This document shows positions 1-7,715 of a stretch of 64,000 nucleotides of DNA, piece by piece. Every line of letters begins with the position of its first letter. Position 1 is the stretch's first letter. Where the stretch lies: NCBI RefSeq assembly GCF_010894435.1, contig NZ_JAAIXZ010000023.1, forward strand, positions 124,001 to 188,000, given 5' to 3'. The notes under the pieces are model-generated. The model was given only the letters and a program-made list of their open reading frames with translations, did no database searches and was not told the origin of the DNA. The position numbers and the translations under genes were made by a program. Source of the stretch: Pyxidicoccus trucidator. Its GTDB lineage: Bacteria > Myxococcota > Myxococcia > Myxococcales > Myxococcaceae.

Positions 1-1662
1 CTCGAACAGCGCATGCTCCGCCTCCGCGTCGATGCTCGCCGTCGGCTCGTCCAGAATCAGCACCTCCGCGTCGTCCCGCATGAACGCTCGCGCCACCGCC
101 AGCTTCTGCCACTGCCCCGCCGACAGCTCCTGCCCCTTCTCGAACCAGCCCCCCAGCATCGTGTCGTACTGCTTCGGCAGCGTCGCAATCACCTCGCTCG
201 CCCCACCCTCCTCCGCCGCTCGCACAATCCGATTCCGGTCCTCCAGCGCCGGCACGTGCCCCAGGCCGATGTTCTCCGCCACGTTGAACTGGTAGCGCAC
301 GAAGTCCTGGAACACCGCCCCGAAGCGGCTCCGCAGGTCCTCCACGTCCATGTCCTTGATGTTGACGCCGCCGTAGAGAATCTCCCCCTCCGTCGGCTCG
401 TACAGGCGCAGCAGCAGCTTCACCAGCGTGCTCTTCCCCGCCCCGTTCTCACCCACCAGCGCCAGCTTCTGCCCCGGCTGCAGCGTCAGATTCACCCCGC
501 GCAGCGCCCACGCCTCCTTCCCCGAGTAACGGAAGGACACGTTGCGCAGCTCAATCGCGTTGCCGGGCCCTCGCGGCGGAGACTTCGCCGGCAGCACCCG
601 CGTCGTCTCCCCTCCCGTGGGGATGTCCAGGTACATGAAGAGGTTGCTCATGAAGAGCGCGTCCTCATACATGGACCCGATGCTCGTCAGGATGCCCTGG
701 AACGCCGCCTGTCCCTGACGGAACACGCCCAGGTACAGCACCATGTCGCCCACCGAAATCGCCCCGCTCGCCGCGCGGCCCGCCACATACAGGTAGCAGG
801 CGTAGAAGGCCGCCAGCGACAGCACCCCCAGCCCCAGCCCCCACGCCAGCCGCTTGAAGGCCAGCGCCCGGTCCTCCGAGAAGAACTTCTGGAAGAGCGA
901 GCGATAGCGCCCCAGCACCAGCGGCCCCAGCCCGAAGAGCTTCACCTCCTTCACGTGGTTGTCCCGCGTGAGGATCCACTCCAGGTAGTTCAGCTTGCGC
1001 CCCTCCGGCGCCCGCCACGAGTACAGCCGGAAGCCCTCCGCCGCCAGCCGCGCCTCGGCGATGAAGGCCGGAATCGACGCCGCCACCAGCACCACCACGC
1101 TCCACGGCGACAGCGCTATCAACAGCGCGGCGAACGTGGACAACGTGATGGCGTTCCGCACAATCGAGAACGCCTGCATCACCAGCGACAGCGGCCGGCT
1201 GTTCGCCTCGCGCCGCGCGTTCTGCATCTTGTCGTAGGTGTCCGAGTCCTCGAAGTGGCGCAGCTCCAGCTCCAGCGCCTTCTTCAAAATCCGCTCGTTG
1301 AGCAGGTTGCCCAGGTTGGCCCGCAGCAGCTCGCGCGTCAGCGTCAGCCCACGCTCCACCACCGCCGAGCCCAGCATCAGCCCGAACTCCAGCCCCACCA
1401 GGCCGTAGACGCGCGAGCGCGCCTCCAGCGAGCCCTGCGCCGCCGCCACCACCGAGTCCACAATCAGCTTCCCCACCCAGGCGATGCCCGCCGGCAGCAC
1501 CGCCGCCACCAGCGTCAGCAGCCCCAGCAGCACCGCCAGCCGAGGACTGGCCTGCCAGAAGAGGCGAAAGGTGCCGGGGAGCTGCTTGAACAGGCTACCC
1601 GTGCTCTTCAGGCGGGCCCGGAGTGACTGCGGAGGAGCGGAAGCGGACAGGGGTGGGGACAC
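1..1662 (-). CDS. ABC transporter, fused permease/ATP-binding protein (3' end beyond window)
   Basis: This is a half-size ABC exporter: a membrane domain in the first ~330 residues followed by a nucleotide-binding domain. The ATPase part is clear on the minus strand: Walker A LVGENGAGKS (near residue 400), the variant signature LSAGQ (near residue 510) and Walker B VLILDEP (near residue 530), with the final ~50 residues cut off by the left edge. The membrane part begins FRLFWQASPRLAVLLGLL with hydrophobic helices typical of MsbA/lantibiotic-type exporters. I chose the GTG at 1662, nine bases after the stop of the upstream stress-protein gene, because the next ATG (1675) is in another frame that soon hits a stop; a TTG or CTG further in is possible. 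It probably shares a transcript with the stress protein. The substrate cannot be told from sequence. Confidence 0.85.
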   Translation of the reverse strand, partial: MSPPLSASAPPQSLRARLKSTGSLFKQLPGTFRLFWQASPRLAVLLGLLTLVAAVLPAGIAWVGKLIVDSVVAAAQGSLEARSRVYGLVGLEFGLMLGSAVVERGLTLTRELLRANLGNLLNERILKKALELELRHFEDSDTYDKMQNARREANSRPLSLVMQAFSIVRNAITLSTFAALLIALSPWSVVVLVAASIPAFIAEARLAAEGFRLYSWRAPEGRKLNYLEWILTRDNHVKEVKLFGLGPLVLGRYRSLFQKFFSEDRALAFKRLAWGLGLGVLSLAAFYACYLYVAGRAASGAISVGDMVLYLGVFRQGQAAFQGILTSIGSMYEDALFMSNLFMYLDIPTGGETTRVLPAKSPPRGPGNAIELRNVSFRYSGKEAWALRGVNLTLQPGQKLALVGENGAGKSTLVKLLLRLYEPTEGEILYGGVNIKDMDVEDLRSRFGAVFQDFVRYQFNVAENIGLGHVPALEDRNRIVRAAEEGGASEVIATLPKQYDTMLGGWFEKGQELSAGQWQKLAVARAFMRDDAEVLILDEPTASIDAEAEHALFE

Positions 1663-1671
1663 GGGGCGCGT

Positions 1672-2640
1672 TCATAACGCGGACCGGCTGTCCGTGCTCA
1701 GCCGCGAACCGGTGTGCCGCGCCACCAACACGTCGCACCCGGCCCGCGCCAGCACCCGCTCCGTCAGCGGTGTCCGGGCGTTCGCCCCCGACATGGCCAG
1801 CGCCAGCACGTCCGAGCCCCGCTCCGCCACCTCCGCCAGGATGCCCTCCCCCACCTCCGCGTCACCGCTGCGCACCCGCACCTCCAGCTCGCGCCCCGTC
1901 TCCCGGTAGGGAGCGAGGAACCGTCCGAGCGCCACCCGGGCCGTGTACTCGCGCTCCTGCCGGAGGAGCAGCCAGCGCTCGGTGGGCGCCCCCTTCGCTC
2001 GCAGCGCTTCCTCTTCGTCTCGCGTGTCCACCACGTGCAGCACGTCCACCGGCGTCGGCGCGGGGCACATCCGCAGCATCAGCTCCAGGGCCCGCCGCGA
2101 CTCGCGCGAGAAGTCCACCGCCACCAGGGGCCGCGCGTAGGGCTTCACCGGATGCGGCACCACCACCAGCACCGACGCGCCCAGCCGGCGCACCATGCGC
2201 CGCACCATGGAGTCCCCCGCCAGCTCCTGCAGGGGGTACGTCACGTGCGGCCGTCCCAGCACCACCAGCTCCGCCCCCAGCTCGCTCGACACGGCGGACG
2301 CCGCCTCCACCGGGTCGCCCTGGCGCAGCGCCTCCTGCACGTCCACGTCCACCCGGTGCCGCAGCCGCCGGCACACCGATGACACCGCCTTGCGCAGGCA
2401 GCGCTCGCCGGACACGGTGCCTCCAGGGCCGTCATGCCCGTCCAGCCGCGGGCTGGCGTGCATCACCGCGAAGACGCCTCCCTGACCCAGGGGCAGGCGC
2501 AGCGCTCGCGCCAGCGCGAACTCGGAGCGCAAGGAGAAGTCCGTCCCCACGACCACCCGCGAGACGCCGCGCTGGCCGCGAAAGTGCCCCGCCGTCAGCA
2601 ACGGCAGCGCTCCATTCAAATGCTCGTGCGTCCTCATCAT
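1672..2640 (-). CDS. tandem-domain universal stress protein
   Basis: The 322-residue protein has two universal-stress-protein (UspA) domains. The first starts around residue 26 (SRVVVGTDFSLRSEFAL) and the second around residue 168 (PLVAVDFSRESRRAL), each with the opening beta-strand/Asp pattern of the fold. The glycine-rich ATP-binding loop expected near the end of each domain is poorly conserved in both, so nucleotide binding is uncertain. Two-domain Usp proteins are usually soluble, stress-related proteins. The start is M1 or M2; the leader (~25 residues) before the first domain is weakly conserved, so a later start is possible. Its stop lies nine bases from the start of the ABC exporter gene, suggesting a two-gene transcript. 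Confidence 0.85.
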   Translation of the reverse strand: MMRTHEHLNGALPLLTAGHFRGQRGVSRVVVGTDFSLRSEFALARALRLPLGQGGVFAVMHASPRLDGHDGPGGTVSGERCLRKAVSSVCRRLRHRVDVDVQEALRQGDPVEAASAVSSELGAELVVLGRPHVTYPLQELAGDSMVRRMVRRLGASVLVVVPHPVKPYARPLVAVDFSRESRRALELMLRMCPAPTPVDVLHVVDTRDEEEALRAKGAPTERWLLLRQEREYTARVALGRFLAPYRETGRELEVRVRSGDAEVGEGILAEVAERGSDVLALAMSGANARTPLTERVLARAGCDVLVARHTGSRLSTDSRSAL

Positions 2641-3206
2641 CTCGCGTCCCTCCTTCCAGTTCCCTCATCTCTTTAGTGTGCGCGGACCGACGGGGTGACA
2701 CCCGTTCCCGCGCCGCGAGGGCCCGAGCGCGCCACTGCTCCGCGAGCAGCCGCCATGCTCCAGGTGAGAAGGGACCCGTGAGCAGAAGCTTCAGCGCCTC
2801 GGAGGGACGTGCCACCAGGCCCGCCGAGCCGGCGACACCGCGACCGGGCAACCTCCACGGCCCGCTCCCGGGAACAGGGGCCGAAGAAGCAGGGTGTGCA
2901 TGGCGCGTCGCGTCCGGCTGGGACGCGGCTGCACGAGTGCCACTTCGCGAAGTCGGGCACGTGCGTCACACGGTGGACGGGCACCCTGAAAAAACTCCTG
3001 CGCGGTGGCTCGCGTATCACACCTGGGCGCAGAACGCCGTGCATGGGCCAACGACGGTTGGCGTGCTTGGCACGTCCGAAGGGCAACAGAGCGACTCCGG
3101 ACGGCCACACGAAGCACGGCCAGCGATTTGCAGAAGAGGTGCGGCGGCGGCGCTCGGGGCAGTGGGCGGCGGGTCGGACGGGAAGCTGAAGAAGGGGGAA
3201 GTGCCA
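2641..3206. other. 566-base stretch without a supported gene; one two-step hairpin
   Basis: Several long frames cross this stretch, but their translations are Arg/Pro/Ala-rich low-complexity sequence typical of antisense GC-rich DNA, and none has a convincing start. The clearest structure is at 2897-2934, where GTGCA/TGCAC arms enclose a seven-base-pair stem CGCGTCC/GGACGCG with a five-base loop. It could be a small-RNA element or just composition; I see no run of T after it. The promoter of the universal stress protein gene must lie at the left end. Confidence 0.3.
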
Positions 3207-3365
3207 ATGCGCGGGGTCATCACCGGACGAGAGGTGGTCGCCAACCTGGGGCTCATCTACCGGGAGTTCGGTGCGGGCTGCGTTCTGCGCTGCCTGTGGG
3301 TCATGGTCAGCGGGAAGTCCACCACGTTTCTCGAGGTGGCCTGCCCGCCAGTGACGAAGCGGTAG
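3207..3365 (+). CDS. 52-residue hypothetical protein
   Basis: The short protein starts MRGVITGREVVANLGL and ends TTFLEVACPPVTKR. It is preceded by a purine-rich ribosome binding stretch (AAGAAGGGGGAAG, ending about five bases before the ATG), and its stop is followed 11 bases later by a strong GC hairpin, as expected of a real short transcription unit. The sequence is balanced in composition, unlike the Arg/Pro-rich shadow frames around it, and has two cysteines and a central aromatic/hydrophobic stretch. I believe similar short proteins occur in other myxobacteria, but that is from memory and needs a search. No function can be assigned. Confidence 0.6.
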   Translation: MRGVITGREVVANLGLIYREFGAGCVLRCLWVMVSGKSTTFLEVACPPVTKR

Positions 3366-3375
3366 AACGCAACAA

Positions 3376-3404
3376 GGGCCGCGGGAAGAAGTCACCCGCG
3401 GCCC
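3376..3404 (+). terminator. GC-rich hairpin after the 52-residue gene
   Basis: A perfect ten-base-pair stem (GGGCCGCGGG / CCCGCGGCCC) with a nine-base loop begins 11 bases after the stop at 3365. There is no T tail, which is usual for putative terminators in GC-rich myxobacterial DNA. A near copy of the stem lies at 3514-3541. Confidence 0.55.
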
Positions 3405-3449
3405 CGCCCTCACTACGATTCAATCATGGAGGCTCGAGGGCCTCACCGT

Positions 3450-3474
3450 GCCGCCAGGACTGGCGACTGGCGGC
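3450..3474. repeat. inverted repeat between convergent genes
   Basis: GCCGCCAG and CTGGCGGC form a perfect eight-base-pair stem with a nine-base loop. It lies between the two GGGCCGCG hairpins in the convergent gap. It may be an extra bidirectional terminator. Confidence 0.35.
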
Positions 3475-3513
3475 CTCACTCAACCCACGCCCAGGCTGGG
3501 CGCACATGAGGAC

Positions 3514-3541
3514 GGGCCGCGAGGAAGTTCCCCCGCGGCCC
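3514..3541 (-). terminator. GC-rich hairpin after the CsbD-like gene
   Basis: GGGCCGCG at 3514-3521 pairs with CGCGGCCC at 3534-3541, extended inward by GG/CC across one mismatch. It lies 29 bases beyond the stop of the minus-strand CsbD-like gene. It is nearly the same stem as the hairpin at 3376-3404, so both convergent genes end in copies of one motif. Confidence 0.5.
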
Positions 3542-3569
3542 GCCAGGACTGCATCGCTGTCAGGCCGGA

Positions 3570-3761
3570 CTACGGCCCGTTGCCGCGCGGCTTGTCGGGG
3601 TCAATCGCATCCTTGATGGCGCGCTTCACGTCCTCGACCTTGCCCTTGAGCTCGCCCTTGGCCGTGTCCTTCTTGCCCTCGGCCTCCAGGTCACGGTCGC
3701 CGGTCGCGACGCCCGCGGTCTCCTTGATGCGTCCCTTGGCCTTGTCGGTCCACTCACCCAT
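3570..3761 (-). CDS. CsbD family stress-associated protein
   Basis: This 63-residue protein has the CsbD pattern: MGEWTDKAKGRIKETAG at the start, then GDRDLEAEGKKDTAKGELKG, with Asp/Glu/Lys-rich helices and very few large hydrophobics. CsbD-like proteins are small soluble, often stress-induced proteins of unknown biochemical role. I chose the ATG at 3761 because it gives the usual family length and follows AAAGGAG by seven bases; a longer frame upstream is Pro/Arg-rich and unconvincing. The gene converges on the 52-residue gene and ends before a hairpin at 3514-3541. An AT-rich stretch about 170 bases upstream could hold its promoter. Confidence 0.88.
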   Translation of the reverse strand: MGEWTDKAKGRIKETAGVATGDRDLEAEGKKDTAKGELKGKVEDVKRAIKDAIDPDKPRGNGP

Positions 3762-4142
3762 GACTGGCTCCTTTCGTTCGTGCCGCTGCTGAACAGAAGG
3801 TGGGCATGCGGGCGGGGGCGTGCAGTCACCAGGGGCCCGCACGCCCGCCTGCCGGGCGGAGCGCGGCGCCAGGGAGCGCCGCGACGGCCCTCGGCCCGAA
3901 GCAAGCCAGCCCCTCGACACGCGCTCCAGAACCAAGCTGACTATTCTCGTTTTGATTGTTTTCCGCCCTCATGAGCAGGCTTCACGGGAAAGCGGAGACG
4001 ACGCGCCGTGTCGGGCCTCCCGAGCCCTTGGCGCTTCCGCTGTGAGCGAAACCTTCCTGGCGGGTAGTGCATCCGGACATTGACGGGGGGCGGTTCGCAC
4101 CGCACGCTGGGTCCACTGCCACCCCGGAGACACTGCTTCCCG
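3762..4142. other. 381-base intergenic region with hairpins and an AT-rich block
   Basis: No gene is supported here. It holds a perfect eight-base-pair hairpin at 3862-3883 (CGCGGCGC / GCGCCGCG, six-base loop), a longer interrupted GC stem around 3810-3850, and a markedly AT-rich block at 3935-3965 (ATTCTCGTTTTGATTGTTTT) that stands out in this genome. The AT-rich block is the best place for promoters of the divergent CsbD-like gene (minus) and the chemoreceptor (plus), but I cannot define -35/-10 boxes. Confidence 0.4.
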
Positions 4143-5918
4143 ATGTCGACCCCCTCGCTCCCGTCCCCTGGCGCGCTGCTGCGGCGGCTGTATCTGCTCC
4201 GGTCCCTCATCACCACGGTGGCCTTCACCCCCGCGCTCTACGTCGACATGCAGCTGCTCGACCTGAACGGGGACCACGAGCGGAGAATCTTCCTCGGCGT
4301 CATCACCCCGCTGGTGCTGGGGCTGTGCGCGGTGGCCCAACCGCTGCTGGTGACGCCCTGGTTGCTGCGGCGCGCGCTGAGCTCGGAAGGGGCGCTCCGG
4401 GTGCAGCGGCTGATCCGCATCCCCGCGGCGCTGGCCTTCGGCGAGGCGATGGTGTCGTGGTTCGTGGGCGGCATCCTCTTCAACGGCGGAGTGGCGGTGC
4501 TGTTGGACCGGCCGGCGTCGGTGGTCTTCGTGGGCGTGGCGGTGGCGGTCAGCGCGGGCCTCTTCAGCTGCCCGCTGATGTTCATGGCGTTCGAGAAGGT
4601 GATGATGCCCACGGTGCTGGACGCGTATGCGCGCGCGCCCACCGCGAAGCCCGCGGGCGAAGGCTTCGCCGCGCGCCAGCTCTGGCTGCTGCCCGCCACC
4701 GTCGTCTCCGCGCTGCTCGTCACCTGTCTCACCAGCATCGTCACCCTGCACCTGCGGCTGGAGCGGGGGCTGGGCGCGCTGGCCTCCGACATGAAGTCGC
4801 GGGGGGACGTGGTGGCGGCCGAGCGCGTGAAGGCCACCGTGCGCCCGCTCCAGGAGGAGCTGGTGTTGCCGGTGGTGATGTTCGGCGGCTACGCGGCGCT
4901 GGGCTCCATCCTCACCGCCGCCTGGGCGGCCCGCCGGCTGGCGAAGGGCGCGCGGGCGGTGGGCACCTCGCTGGAGGCGCTGGTGGACGGCCGCGCCGCG
5001 CCGCCGCAGTGGGTGTCCACGGACGAACTGGGCGACCTCGCGGCGAACACCTGGCAGCTCTACCGGCGGCTCCAGGAGCTGCCGCGCTCGCTGCGCTCGT
5101 CCGCGGGAGACCTGGCCCAGGCCGGCAACCGGCTGTCCCAGGCCAGCAACCAGCAGAACCAGACGCTGTCGCGCCAGGCCGCGGCGCTGCACCAGGCGCG
5201 CGCCACCGCGCAGGAAATCCAGCAGGCCTCCACCGTCACCGCGACCCGCGCCACCAGCATCCTGCGCGTGGCCGAGCGCGCCGCCGCAGTGGGCAAGCTG
5301 GGCGAGGAGTCGCTGGCCGGCACCGAGAAGGGGCTCGCCTCCATCCGCGACATCGCCGCCGGGCTGCACGAGCAGATGCAGGACCTGGAGCAGCGCGCCC
5401 GCGAGGTGGGCCGCGTGTCCGAGATGGTGAAGGCGCTGGCGGACCAGTCGCACATGCTCGCCATCAACGCGGCGATTGAAGCCACGCGCGCGGGCGAGCA
5501 CGGCAAGGGCTTTGGCGTGGTGGCGCGGCAGATGAGGGACCTCGCGGACCAGTCCATCCAGGCCACCAACCAGGTGCGCGGCCTGCTGGAGACCATGGCC
5601 ACCGCCACCCACCAGGCCACGGCGCTGTCGGACCGGGGCGTGGAGGGCGTGGAGACGTCACTGGTGCCGCTGCGCACCAGCGGCGAGCGGCTGCGCGAGC
5701 TGGCCGCGCTGTCCCAGGAGTCCGCCACGGCGGTGCGGCAGATTACCGAGGCCGTGTCGCAACAGCACCAGGGCGTGGACCAGCTCTTCGCCGCCGTGCG
5801 CGAGCTGGACGAGCTGACGACGGACACGCTGCGCCACCTGGACACCACCCAGCAGGCGGCCACCGCCGTCTCCCAGGCCACCGGCCAGGTGTCGCAGCTG
5901 GCCCAGCGCTACGTCTGA
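4143..5918 (+). CDS. methyl-accepting chemotaxis protein with polytopic membrane sensor
   Basis: The 591-residue protein has an N-terminal membrane part of several hydrophobic helices (about residues 15-35, 50-75, 90-145, 180-205 and 240-265) and no large periplasmic domain. A HAMP-like linker follows (around ALVDGRAAPPQWVSTDELGDL), then a long coiled-coil signalling domain. The conserved signalling tip includes ALADQSHMLAINAAIEATR and GEHGKGFGVVA, which bind CheW/CheA in this family. With no large external domain it probably senses a membrane or intracellular cue. The ATG at 4143 leaves 20 weakly conserved residues of the longer frame out; neither start has a strong ribosome binding site. 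No che genes are adjacent, so it may feed either chemosensory system in the window or one elsewhere. Confidence 0.88.
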   Translation: MSTPSLPSPGALLRRLYLLRSLITTVAFTPALYVDMQLLDLNGDHERRIFLGVITPLVLGLCAVAQPLLVTPWLLRRALSSEGALRVQRLIRIPAALAFGEAMVSWFVGGILFNGGVAVLLDRPASVVFVGVAVAVSAGLFSCPLMFMAFEKVMMPTVLDAYARAPTAKPAGEGFAARQLWLLPATVVSALLVTCLTSIVTLHLRLERGLGALASDMKSRGDVVAAERVKATVRPLQEELVLPVVMFGGYAALGSILTAAWAARRLAKGARAVGTSLEALVDGRAAPPQWVSTDELGDLAANTWQLYRRLQELPRSLRSSAGDLAQAGNRLSQASNQQNQTLSRQAAALHQARATAQEIQQASTVTATRATSILRVAERAAAVGKLGEESLAGTEKGLASIRDIAAGLHEQMQDLEQRAREVGRVSEMVKALADQSHMLAINAAIEATRAGEHGKGFGVVARQMRDLADQSIQATNQVRGLLETMATATHQATALSDRGVEGVETSLVPLRTSGERLRELAALSQESATAVRQITEAVSQQHQGVDQLFAAVRELDELTTDTLRHLDTTQQAATAVSQATGQVSQLAQRYV

Positions 5919-5932
5919 GACGCTGTGGAGCC

Positions 5933-6790
5933 TCAAGTCCGGGGCGCGGCCTCGTCGCCGGGTGACTCCGGAGGCTCCGGCGCGAGCCGCCCGTCCGGCG
6001 TCAGCACCGGCGCGCGCAGCAGCACCGCCACCTCGCCCATCAGCGCGGCCAGCCGCCGCAGCCGCTCGCGAGGCTCCGGGCCGTCCTCCTCGAAGCTGGT
6101 CGGGTCCAGATACGTGAGCTGCGCCGAGGCCCGCCCGTACACGCCGGCCACCCGCGTCGTCCGGGTCTCCAGCTTCGCGTGCAGCACTCCGAGGAAGCGT
6201 GTTGCGTGCGCCAGCGCTCCGGCGGCCTCGTCCAGCGCCAGGACTCGCGCGGCTTGAGCCGTGCCGGGAGCCGTCAGGGCCCACGGCGCCGCGGCCTCGA
6301 ACAGCGAGGCACCATCCACCACCACCGGCGGCGCGTCTTCATCCAGCCAGCCCCGGTCCAGCCACTTCAGCACGGGGGCCAGGGCCGGAGGCGTCTCCGC
6401 GCCCGCGCCGAGTAGCGGCCAGGGACGCAGCGTCGCGCGCGGGGGTGGGTCCAGGGGCAAGGCTCGCAGCGCTTCCCTCGCGTCGGGCTCGAGCACTTCG
6501 TCTTCCCGTGCGTACTCCCAGCGCTCCAGCCGCTCCAGCAGCGCGCGGAAGGGCACCACGCCCTCCGCGTGCGCGCGCGACTGGAGCTCGCTCCAGGCCG
6601 TGACACCGTCCCTCACCCGGAGACGGGCCGCCTTGAGGGCCGCCAGCGCCTCGCGGTGCCGCTCGCGCGCGGCGCGCACCCTCGCCTCCTCGGGCGTCGC
6701 GGGCTCGCCCTCCTCCAGGACCCGCTTCACGCCGAGCCCCAGTGCCGTCAGCACCAGGCCGCCCACCGCGAATGGGATGAAGAAGGGCAT
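5933..6790 (-). CDS. hypothetical protein with N-terminal membrane anchor
   Basis: I do not recognise this 285-residue protein. It begins MPFFIPFAVGGLVLTALGLGV, a single hydrophobic segment that fits an uncleaved anchor. It continues with a charged Ala/Arg/Glu-rich helical region (about residues 33-75) and then a mixed region with scattered Trp and Tyr. Composition and codon use are like other real genes here, and the opposite-strand frames are low-complexity. It is convergent with the chemoreceptor gene, the two stops being 14 bases apart. A soluble cytoplasmic domain tethered to the inner membrane is the likely arrangement. Confidence 0.65.
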   Translation of the reverse strand: MPFFIPFAVGGLVLTALGLGVKRVLEEGEPATPEEARVRAARERHREALAALKAARLRVRDGVTAWSELQSRAHAEGVVPFRALLERLERWEYAREDEVLEPDAREALRALPLDPPPRATLRPWPLLGAGAETPPALAPVLKWLDRGWLDEDAPPVVVDGASLFEAAAPWALTAPGTAQAARVLALDEAAGALAHATRFLGVLHAKLETRTTRVAGVYGRASAQLTYLDPTSFEEDGPEPRERLRRLAALMGEVAVLLRAPVLTPDGRLAPEPPESPGDEAAPRT

Positions 6791-7115
6791 GCGGGCCTCC
6801 TCGGGTCCGACTGTTCCTCTTATGAAGCGGGGGTCAGCTTCGCATCCTCCGTGCCCCGTCGATACAAGCGAGCCGTCCCCTGGTTGTCAGCCCGTCAGTC
6901 CGGCTCGCTGAGAGGGTGTCGTGGACGTTGCCCCTGGACGCAGCGCTTCGACGGGGGACAGCTCCAGTCAGCGCATTTAAGGGGACGGGCATGTTTCCGC
7001 GCTTGCTAGCGTGAGGCGGCTCCCCGACCTGGCGTGGTCCCTACATGCGAAGCACCACGACACCGGCAAGAGTCACGGCAGCGCCTTTCGAGCCTTGGAT
7101 GGCGGAGGCCTCACC
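6791..7115. other. 325-base intergenic region
   Basis: No gene is supported. The divergent promoters for the anchored protein (minus) and the two-module protein (plus) must lie here. A sequence around 6973-7010 (ATTTAAGG, then TTGCTAGCGTGAGG) is the most promoter-like, but I cannot assign a sigma factor. Confidence 0.3.
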
Positions 7116-7706
7116 ATGAAGGACTGGGAGTTCCATTTTCGCGTCCTGAATCTGCTCGGGCGACTCCTGGAGGAGACTGCCTCAGCGGAAGACAAGGAGC
7201 GCCTGGAAGCAGCCATGGACGCGCTCAACTTCATCTCTGCTACCGGCCAGTCCCATGACTTCGAAGTCTTTCGCGAGAGCATCAACGACAATGCCCCCCC
7301 TCTCGTCATCGCGGCCTTCGATACGAAAGAAAGCGCAGAGACCTGGATGAGGAATCATCCCAGCCCTCCGTCCGGCGCCGAGATTTTGATTGCGGGCGAA
7401 TACCACTACGTCAATTGTTCACCCGACCTCAAACGCCGCTATATCGTACCCGTTCAAGCTCTCGAGTATTACCTCCGAGAGATGATTGACGATGGGCTCC
7501 CTGCGCCGGTAGCCACATTCGGAACGCGGGAGGAAGCCAGGGCCTGGGTCGACAGCCAGCCAGAGCCCCCGCGTCAGGTCGTCATCGTGATTGCAGGCGA
7601 GCCCCACCTTGTCGCCTACCACCACCGGGTCAACCTCCGCGCCATCTACCCCCTGTCCAGGGCCGCGGCGCCAGGGTCCATCAACTACTCCGTGGAGCCC
7701 GAGTAG
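7116..7706 (+). CDS. hypothetical protein with two repeated modules
   Basis: This 196-residue protein starts MKDWEFHFRVLNLLGRLLEE after a GGCGGAGG ribosome binding site; the extra 35 residues of the longer frame look non-coding. It has a helical N-terminal part (residues 1-60) and two related modules. The first has AFDTKESAETWMRNHPSPP then ILIAGEYHYVN; the second has TFGTREEARAWVDSQPEPP then VIVIAGEPHLVAY. Each is a short helix with a beta-strand pair, and the second ends in a basic segment. Third-codon positions are less GC-rich than in neighbouring genes, suggesting different ancestry. No catalytic motif is visible. The architecture could fit a small binding or immunity-type protein, but that is speculation. 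Confidence 0.72.
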   Translation: MKDWEFHFRVLNLLGRLLEETASAEDKERLEAAMDALNFISATGQSHDFEVFRESINDNAPPLVIAAFDTKESAETWMRNHPSPPSGAEILIAGEYHYVNCSPDLKRRYIVPVQALEYYLREMIDDGLPAPVATFGTREEARAWVDSQPEPPRQVVIVIAGEPHLVAYHHRVNLRAIYPLSRAAAPGSINYSVEPE

Positions 7707-7715
7707 CCCCCAGGC

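Noticed and set aside
13..1626. 537-residue frame on the plus strand
   Set aside because: It is the antisense shadow of the ABC exporter; the translation is Arg/Gln/His/Leu-rich low complexity, whereas the minus strand has Walker A, signature and Walker B motifs.
3058..3080. sigma-54 promoter (TGGCACG)
   Set aside because: The -24-like TGGCACG is present but the -12 TTGC element at the right spacing is not.
1623..3365. 580-residue plus-strand frame covering the universal stress protein and the following gap
   Set aside because: It is Pro/Ala/Arg-rich and antisense to the stress protein; only its final 52 codons, from the ATG at 3207, look like a real gene.
2673..3413. 246-residue minus-strand frame upstream of the stress protein
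   Set aside because: It has Arg/Pro/Ser-rich composition and no ribosome binding site, and it runs antisense through the better supported 52-residue gene.
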